A stretch of DNA of 64,000 nucleotides from Leptobrachium leishanense (Eukaryota; Chordata; Amphibia; Anura; Megophryidae). Shown here piece by piece: positions 56,010-64,000 of the stretch. Where the stretch lies: the NCBI GenBank assembly GCA_009667805.1, contig CM019075.1, positions 18,535,615 through 18,599,614 of the forward strand, read 5' to 3'. A model generated the notes under the pieces. It worked only from the letters and a program-made list of their open reading frames with translations, ran no database searches and was not told the DNA's origin. The position numbers and the translations under genes were made by a program. Every line of letters starts with the position of its first letter. Positions within the stretch are counted from its first letter, which is position 1.

Positions 56010-56850
56010 TTAATGTGTATTATTTTATTGAGAAGGTGGTGGATACATGGAACAGCCTTCCAGTAGAAGTGGTGGAACAGCCTTCCAGTAGAAGTGGTGG
56101 AACAGCCTTCCAGTAGAAGTGGTGGAACAGCCTTCCAGTAGAAGTGGTGGAACAGCCTTCCAGTAGAAGTGGTGGAACAGCCTTCCAGTAGAAGTGGTGG
56201 AACAGCCTTCCAGTAGAAGTGGTGGAACAGCCTTCCAGTAGAAGTGGTGGAACAGCCTTCCAGTAGAAGTGGTGGAACAGCCTTCCAGTAGAAGTGGTGG
56301 AACAGCCTTCCAGTAGAAGTGGTGGAACAGCCTTCCAGTAGAAGTGGTGGAACAGCCTTCCAGTAGAAGTGGTGGAACAGCCTTCCAGCAGAAGTGGTGG
56401 AACAGCCTTCCAGCAGAAGTGGTGGAACAGCCTTCCAGCAGAAGTGGTGGAACAGCCTTCCAGCAGAAGTGGTGGAACAGCCTTCCAGCAGAAGTGGTGG
56501 AACAGCCTTCCAGCAGAAGTGGTGGAACAGCCTTCCAGCAGAAGTGGTGGAACAGCCTTCCAGCAGAAGTGGTGGAACAGCCTTCCAGCAGAAGTGGTGG
56601 AACAGCCTTCCAGCAGAAGTGGTGGAACAGCCTTCCAGCAGAAGTGGTGGAACAGCCTTCCAGCAGAAGTGGTGGAACAGCCTTCCAGCAGAAGTGGTAG
56701 AGGCTAAGGCAGTGATTGAGTTTAAGCCGGCATGGGATAGACATAAGGCTATCCTAAATAGAAGATAAATCCAGGGAAAGTATCCATAGAATTGGGCAGA
56801 CTAGATGGGCCGAAAGAATATGTTGGCAGATAAGAACCTATGTTTCTAAA
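56010..56850 (+). mobile_element. CR1 LINE 3' end with internal minisatellite
   Basis: Plus-strand CR1 end. It opens with IEKVVDTWNSLPVEVV, the C-terminal WNSLP block, and after the minisatellite continues EAKAVIEFKPAWDRHKAILN and a stop (about 56767). The 3'UTR AGACTAGATGGGCCGAAAGA and AAGAACCTATGTTTCTA is typical of CR1. Only the last part of ORF2 is present. Confidence 0.88.
56047..56697. repeat. 25-bp minisatellite inside the CR1 frame
   Basis: About 26 copies of a 25-bp unit with core GGAACAGCCTTCCAGTAGAA. The first 13 or so have GTAG and the rest GCAG, a clean two-block structure. The unit is the CR1 WNSLPVEVV codons; 25 is not a multiple of 3, so all three frames are used in turn. Confidence 0.97.
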
Positions 56851-58006
56851 CTATATATGTATTTTTTTCCTCAAGTTTCCTCATATTTGCAAAGAAAGCT
56901 ATACACTTCTGGTGGAATACATGTGGAAACTCCATTATCCCAACGGTCACCCTTTCTAAATTGTGCTACATCACCTCCTTTTTTTTAGTGCGGATCAGTG
57001 GGAGAGACTTTTGGGTAAAGGTTGAGCTGAGGACTCGTCTCACTATGTCTGACTTTACAAAACACCTCATTATAAAACATCTCCACCCTACCTGTTGCTT
57101 TTTTTTTGTTTTTTGAGAACGATGTTATACATTGAGGAAACCTATCCCACTGTTAGGACATATGGAAGGCATCTAGACAGGTCATCTTGTGCACGACTTT
57201 GCGAAAGTAAATGGCCAAGACCATTATGAGATGGTGTGACTCCAGTTCAGCTGACTAAAAATGACTGAATGTCTTTGGCACATGGTGGACTTTTTGTGCT
57301 CTCAACGGCACCAGTCTACACTTATGGTGGTCTTACTCTTCACCTAAGCTTACTGGCTTCTGGAGACAACTACTTACAGTTCAAGTCATACAGTCACTCG
57401 ACTGGTCATATGTGGGTTTTACATGAACCATCATTTAGCTAGAATATCCTAAGGAGGTTTCAGTGTGACTGCATTAGTGATTATGGGTTATTTTGGTTTT
57501 AAATTAACTTCGTTTGGAATTTGACATCTAGTGGAGTCTTCACCTAAACTTACTGGCTTATGGAGACCACTGCTTACCTTTTTATCATGTGTTGCATCCA
57601 CTCTGAGAAAAAGGTCTATTATCATAGTCATTTCTAGTTGCCAGGTAAACACTGGAGGGACAGAGGTGTACAACAGATGTACCTTCTCAAAGTAGAGTTG
57701 TTTTGAAAATATTAAAGTATTAAAGGGATGGACGAGCTTACTGCCAGCATTCATCACACCTACAATTCCTTTTTGAAGATGTGGGATCCCTGATGTGCTT
57801 ATGGTTTATAACATGTGTGTCTGATTGGGATCTGGGGAGGATGCTGGTTCTCTTCTTTTATCTCTTTCTTTCTTATACCCTCCTCTGCTCTCTATAGACG
57901 TAAAGCAGGTGTTCTGTTTGGAATAATACTTTATGTTCATGTTCTACGATGTTACTGTGGAAGAACTAGCCGTTTCACCTCGTTTAAATGAAATTTTAAA
58001 CATATA
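56851..58006. other. No gene; diverged about 200-bp repeat
   Basis: CTTACTGGCTTCTGGAGACA (about 57345-57366) recurs as CTTACTGGCTTATGGAGACC about 203 bases later. GTCACTCGACTGGTCATATG (57390-57409) through GATTATGGGTTATTTTGG recurs at 61430-61540. It looks like an old satellite or element. Confidence 0.5.
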
Positions 58007-58500
58007 TACAGTTGTGTTCAAAATTATTCAACCCCCAATGCTGTAAAGGGTTTTAGGGAACTTAGTGTACATTTGTAATTGTATTCAGAATGAAATCCTA
58101 CAAGGACTTTTTAAAGAACCATATGCAACTAAAATGACATCAATTGGTTTTGTAATACAGTAGTAAATGTTTCTTTTGTGAATTCTTCATTGACACAATT
58201 ATTCAACCCCTTAAAGACTACCACTCTGAAGAACAGAGGTTCATTCAAGTGTTTTCAATCAGGTATTGAAAACACCTGTGGATGTCACGGAGCAGCAATA
58301 AAGCATAATAAGCACCAATTAGGCAGCTTTAAAATGACTGTGATACTCAGCTCCTTCTAGACATTTACTGGTGTGGTTACAAACATGGTGAAGTCAAGAG
58401 AATGGTCCAGGAAGACAAGAGAAGAGGTGATTACTCTTCACAGGAAGGGCAATGGCTATAAGAAGATTGCAAAGATGTTAAACATACCAAGAGAGACCAT

Positions 58501-60050
58501 AGTTACATAGTTACATAGTTATATAGGCTGAAAAAAGACATGCGTCCATCGGGTTCAGCCTCTCCCACATAACCTACTGCTGTTGATCCAAAAGAAGGCA
58601 AAAAACCCAGTCTGAATGCTTGCCAATATGCAACATACTGGGAAAAAATTCCTTCTTGACCCCAGAATGGCAGTCAGATTTCTCCTTGGATCAAGAAGCT
58701 TTTACCCACATATTAAATATTATAACCCTTAATATTCTGTGTCTGCAGGAAGTCATCCAGTCGTTTTTTAAAAGTCTGTACAGACTCTGACCCAACCACC
58801 TCAACAGGCAGAGAATTCCACAGCTTTATTGTTCTCACCGTAAAATAACCCTTCCTATGCTTTAAGCTAAATTTTCTTTCTTCCAGTCTAAATGGATGAC
58901 CCCTTGTCCTATGTATAGTCCTGTTAATGAATAGGTTATCAGACAATGGTTGATAATGGCCCCGTATATATTTATATAAGGTTATCAGATCCCCTCTAAG
59001 GCGCCTTTTCTCTAAACTAAACAGGTTTAAGCTTGTTAGTCTTTCCTCATAACTTAACCCTTCCATCCCCCTTATTAATTTAGTTGCCCGTCTCTGCACT
59101 TTTTCTAACGATATAATATCTTTTTTTAAGACAGGTGCCCAAAATTGCACGGCATATTCAAGGTGCGGCCTGACCATTGATTTATACAGAGGCAAAATTA
59201 TGTTTTCATCCCGTGAGTGAACTCCCCTTTTAATGCATGCCAGTACTTTGCTGGCCTTGGCGGCTGCTGTTTGACATTGCACATTGTTACTTAGTTTGAA
59301 GTCTATGATTATTCCCAAATCCTTCTCCTGCTTGGATTTCCCTAACTCCGTACCATTTAGGGTATAAATTGCTTGTGTGTTCTTCACTCCAAAGTGCATA
59401 ACTTTACATTTATCTAGATTAAATTCATCTGCCATTTAAGTGCCCAGTCCCCCAATCTATCTAAATCCCTCTGCAGCGAAGTAACATCCTGCTCACATTG
59501 TATTACTTTTCCTAGCTTTGTGTCATCTGCAAACACTGATACATGACTTTCAATGCCTATCTCAAGGTCATTTATAAATAAATTGAATAGTATTGGTCCT
59601 ATAACAGACCCCTGAGGGACACCACTTACCACTGGTGTCCATCTTGAAAATGTACCATTTATGACCACTCTCTGTACCCTATCTTTTAGCCAGTTTTCTA
59701 TCCAAGAATAAGTATTTTCATCTAGACCATTTTTTCTTAATTTAAGTAGTAACCTTTTGTGTGGAACTGTGTCGAAAGCTTTGGCAAAATCTAAGTAAAT
59801 CACATCCACTGCGACCCCCTGATCTATACTTCTACTTACTTCCTCATAGAACGTAATTAGGTTAGTCTGACATGATCTGTGTTTCATGAAACCATGCTGA
59901 TTTTTGCCAATTACATTATACCTCCCAATAAATTCCTGAATATTATCCCTTAGTAACCCCTCAAATACTTTCCCAGCCACAGATGTTAAGCTCACAGGTC
60001 TATAATTCCCAGGCACAAATTTTAAACCTTTCTTAAATATAGGAGGACCA
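58501..60050 (-). mobile_element. 5'-truncated CR1 LINE inside Tc1
   Basis: Minus-strand CR1. Its 3' end is at 58501, with a tail of ATGTAACT units. It is truncated in the reverse transcriptase near GPPIFKKG at about 60040. Flanks GACCATAG and GACCAGAG at the two junctions look like a target duplication. It is younger than the Tc1 it split. Confidence 0.92.
58713..60042 (-). pseudogene. CR1 reverse transcriptase, one frameshift
   Basis: Reverse transcriptase and C-terminal region of CR1 ORF2. From the N-terminus: PGNYRPVSLTSVAGKVFE, QHGFMKHRSCQTNL, YLDFAKAFDTVPH (first catalytic Asp), SGVPQGSVIGPILFNLFIND, VFADDTKL (catalytic FADD), then, after a frameshift near 59415-59435, DKCKVMHFG, KDLGIIID, RPHLEYAVQFW, LEKVQRRATKLIRGM, SLEKRRLRGDLI and LWNSLPVEVVGS. 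The catalytic motifs are intact. The endonuclease is lost by 5' truncation. Confidence 0.93.
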
Positions 60051-60133
60051 GAGGAAGCATCATTCGCAAATTCAAGGCAAAGGGCACTGTTGAAACGCTA
60101 CCTGGTCGTGGCAGAAAGAAGATGCTGACTTAG

Positions 60134-60823
<690 letters not shown>

Positions 60824-61177
60824 TGACTGAACCGGAGGCTTTTGCCCATGACGAATGGGCGAAGATACCCGTAGATCGCTGCAAGACACTTGTGTCAAGC
60901 TATGCTTCATGTTTAAAAGCTGTTAGTACTTATAACTGTAAAAGGATGTTGTCTTTTCTGTGCTCACATCATTATCAGTTTTATTCAACCCCCAAGTGAC
61001 ATTCAATCTTAGTACATTTGTGGTTATTTCATTATAAATGTTATGTTATATTTGTCTGACCTACACGTGCCTCTTTGATTTAATTGTAAGCAAGATGACT
61101 GAATGATCAAAATCAATGTCAAACTGGCCAAAACACTCAATTTCAGTGGGGGTTGAATAATTTTGAACACAACTGTA

Positions 61178-62107
61178 TAAGGAGACGTTTTGGTTGGCGA
61201 TATCCCTGATCACACACCATTTAATTTCTTTTTGATATTCATTTGCAATTTTTTGGAACCCCTCAAGCTACCGACAGCTGTCCACCTTTTTATAGACCTT
61301 CAGGTTGGTGGCCAATGAATGAGGGTGACTGACACGCTTCAGCAAAATTATAGATGTAGTTGAAGAACATAACTTTTTGATATACCAAGACGATGCACTT
61401 GTTTCAGACATCACAGTGCAAGTCATAGAGTCACTCGACCGGTCAGATGTTTGTTCTACTTGAATCAGCATCTGACTAGAATATCCTGTGGGGGATTTCA
61501 GTGTGCATGCATTTGCGATTATGGGTTATTTTGGGTTTTAAAGAAACTTTTGTTTGCAGTTGGACATGTGACTCTTCCTCTACTGAGCCTAATAAATGTG
61601 TTCGTAAATTCTCTTGAAATGATTATAATCTAAATGGAGCTTGTCCGAGATTTCGTACTGAATGTGTCTAAGTATTTGGGAGTGGTGCAATGTTATTTTA
61701 TGAGAAAAATCATATTCATAAAGGTAAAGCTTAAATTTCTTTTGATTTCCTTGTTCTTTAGTCAGTACTGTAATTTTACAATATACGGTAATTTTTCTTT
61801 TAAAAAAAAAATAATATATATACACTATTGACTCATTTCTTGACGAATTGAACGAGCGTTCCTACAATGGCAGTATTCGTCTGTCAGGAGAGAAGAGCAC
61901 TGAAAAAGACTGAAAAGTCTGTTTTAATTCTATTTTGTAGTTATTGTTTATAAAAATGAAAATTATGGAGTGTGCCACTTGCACCTCTAATCGTAAGTGG
62001 AAGGTTGCACAGAACAAACAGTTTCCTGGTGCCCTTTTCTCAGTAGGCTCCTATTGTCTTCAGGGGGAATGCCAACAGTGCTGTGGAGAATCAATGCAGG
62101 TATTCTT
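61178..62107. other. No gene confirmed
   Basis: Holds the second copy of the 57.4-kb repeat (61423-61545). At 61938-61990 a 53-base stretch has a good acceptor (ATTCTATTTTGTAG) and donor (GTAAGT) and one open frame, but nothing links it to a gene. The right flank of the region is GTATTCTT, the hAT target site. Confidence 0.4.
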
Positions 62108-62743
62108 TAGGGATGCCCTGAAATTTCGGCCAATGAAAATGGTGTTTTCGGTTTCGGCCGAAATGGAAATTCAGCCGGGGGTTCGCCTGAGCCTGGAGAA
62201 GGGCCGAGCAGCCTGCGACAGCCAGAAGACGGTCACCGCTGGAGCTCAGCGCCGAAGTAGGAGGATGTAGGTGCAACCTCGCCTACAATACTCGCCTACA
62301 TCCTCCTACGTTGGCCCTGAGCTCCAGCGGTGATTGTCTTACGGCTGTCGCAGGCTGCTCGGCCGGCCTCCATGCTCAGGCGAGTCCTCGGCTCAGCTGG
62401 GCCTTCAAGGCCCAGCCATGCCGGGGGCTCGCCTGAGCCTGGAGGACGTCCGAGCAGCCTGCGACAGGAGGATGACTGTCACTGCTGGAGCTCAGGACCG
62501 AAGTAGGAGGATGTAGGTGAGTATGTAAGGTGCAACCAATCAACCATGCGAACCTGGGCCTGGAGGCCCGGCCGAGCAAGCTGCTCGGCTGGCCTTCGGG
62601 ATCAGGCGTCTCCCCGGCTCGGCCCAGCATCCAGGCCCAGGTTCTCATGTCTGATTTTCAGTTTCCGTATCGGTTTTCGGCGAACCAATCTCGAATTTTC
62701 GGTTTCGGTCACAGCCGGAAATTTCCATTTTGGTGCATGCCTA
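62108..62743. mobile_element. Non-autonomous hAT, perfect TSD
   Basis: TAGGGATGCCCTGAAATTTC at the left and TTGGTGCATGCCTA at the right, 636 bp, flanked by GTATTCTT (62100-62107, 62744-62751). The interior has GGTTTCGG pieces near both ends and several copies, direct and inverted, of a GAGCAGCCTGCGACAG / CTGGAGCTCAG segment. The inverted copies around 62260-62310 (AGGAGGATGTAGG; CCTACATCCTCCT) form a hairpin. Frames over it are repeat-derived. Confidence 0.92.
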
Positions 62744-63204
62744 GTATTCTTGTCTCAGCTGGAACAATTGCAGGTCCAGCGGCTTCTATAGAAGCTGACT
62801 CCTAGTGGAGCCCGAAAAGATGTGAGCTCGAGACGGATCTATGGATCTAACACGATTGATGATGAGTACAACTCTTGTGCTCACACTGCTGCAGAGAGTA
62901 GCAACCTGCAAAGTATTCGGACAGTTTTTAATATGATTAATTGTTAGCAAGCAGGAAGACTTGATAGACCATCTGGTTTCTCATTTGCGTTGATTCATTG
63001 AGTGGTTTTCACACTTTTAGACCCCCAGGTACTTGAAAGATAAGATAACCTTACCCTGGGGCTTGACAAGGTTTAATTGAAACGTGAACCTGAGAGCCAC
63101 CTAAATATTTTTAAGATCTAGGAGGTAATTTTCCATATACGGTTGCGTAGTTGTGTTCAAGACTTTTAGGACTCAGGAACTTCCCCTTGATTCGTTATGC
63201 CTTT
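62744..63204. other. No gene seen
   Basis: Short ordinary stretch with chance frames only. Confidence 0.4.
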
Positions 63205-63495
63205 GATGTCCTGAAGACTTTCACCTCCGCTTGCGATATGAACAGGACGCTGGCGTTCCCAGTTACAAGAGAGCAATCTCTGCCTGGACGTTTGTTGTTC
63301 TGAAGACGTTCCCCTGTGCTCTCGATATGGACAAGAGGACAACATTCCAAGTCGCAAAAAGCGTCTGCCTGGACGTTGGGTTTCCTGAAGATCTTCAACT
63401 GCACTATCCTTATGACCAAGAGAGGTCATTCCTACTGATAAGAAGTCAGACTATACCTGGACATTGGATATTCTGAAGATCTTCACATTTATTTT
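63205..63495. repeat. Diverged 87-bp tandem repeat
   Basis: CTGAAGA starts recur at 63211, 63300, 63385 and 63473, each preceded by a TTCT/TTCC or similar stretch and, from the second, by CTGGACGTT or CTGGACATT. GATATGAACAGG, GATATGGACAAG and TATGACCAAG mark the same point in successive units. About 3.5 units. Confidence 0.7.
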
Positions 63496-64000
63496 CAATC
63501 TAAAATCGGCAAACTATGCCCGACTGAAGGATCGATGATCACAATGAGGCTTTCTCTCCCTTAAAGTTAGATGAGTGAAACCTTGAGGGTGAAACCAGGC
63601 AGCCAGTTTAAGTAAATGCTAGTCTCTTACAGTTTTTGGAAATCTGAAATTTAGATCTAAAACGCTAATCCTTAATGATATGAGATTGTTGATTGGAGTT
63701 TGATGACCAATTAAAGACTTATGGTTCACCAACCTTGTCCTGCAGCTCTATTGTCACTTGATCGGCCATTTGTGCAGTATCTAAAGTTAGACCAATTATT
63801 GATATGTCAGAAAATGTAGTCTTCGAAATGGGCTCTTAACACATGAAGTTCAGGTAGGGGTCACTGCGAATGTCAAGGCTTTGTTGCAGGCCTTCCAACG
63901 ATACACAACTCATGAAGTAGATTCGGACATGTTGACCCAGATAAAGGGTCTTGGTTATTTGTGTTGTAAATTTGGCCTCCTTTATTTATTTCCAGTTGTA
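63496..64000. other. No gene seen
   Basis: Ordinary DNA to the end of the window; no coding or repeat signal that I can name. Confidence 0.4.

Overview
This is vertebrate nuclear DNA, most likely from a frog with a large repeat-rich genome. It has no bacterial-style operons. The few gene signals are short exons in long introns, and the rest is a dense layer of transposons: L1, L2, CR1 and Tx1-like LINEs, two Tc1 families, a mariner-like element, PIF/Harbinger, hAT and TTAA-flanked MITEs. The mix (CR1 with an ATGTAACT tail, TTAA MITEs, palindromic hAT MITEs, hammerhead-like repeats) fits anurans. The organism call is inference.

The clearest host gene is on the minus strand: two exons of a two-pore-domain potassium channel, best matched to KCNK16 (TALK-1). 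Exon 1 is 13025-13222 and exon 2 is 8761-8881. Intron 2 splits the first pore filter (TTIG/YG), as expected for the family. The rest of the gene would lie before position 1. Its intron 2 holds a 5.2-kb L1 (1-5215) and a complete 2.1-kb hAT element (5334-7444). The 3' splice site of exon 2 lies inside a LINE tail. A second, unrecognised plus-strand gene is proposed: a GC-rich promoter with two ZNF143/THAP11-like motifs (33724-33794), a short first coding exon (33952-33965) and a phase-compatible terminal-type exon (52447-52852) with an AATAAA at 53363.

Region by region: 1-7.5 kb L1 and hAT; 7.5-13.5 kb kcnk16 with intronic MITEs; 14.4-16 kb a decayed Tx1-like LINE; 16.9-22.8 kb two Tc1 elements, a 243-bp palindrome and a 22-bp minisatellite; 23.9-25.5 kb a Harbinger transposase relic interrupted by another 22-bp minisatellite; 26-33 kb tandem repeats and MITEs; 33.7-53.4 kb the candidate plus-strand gene, its intron full of hAT MITEs, an L2-like LINE with a 39-bp array, TTAA elements and a SINE; 54-57 kb two large minisatellites, one inside a CR1 reading frame; 58-61.2 kb a Tc1 with a CR1 inserted in it; 62.1-62.7 kb a hAT with perfect target duplications.

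Two themes recur. At least five minisatellites sit inside transposons, two of them in or at the end of transposon coding sequence. Five loci look like decayed hammerhead ribozymes with very short stem III. All transposase and reverse-transcriptase genes seen here are broken.
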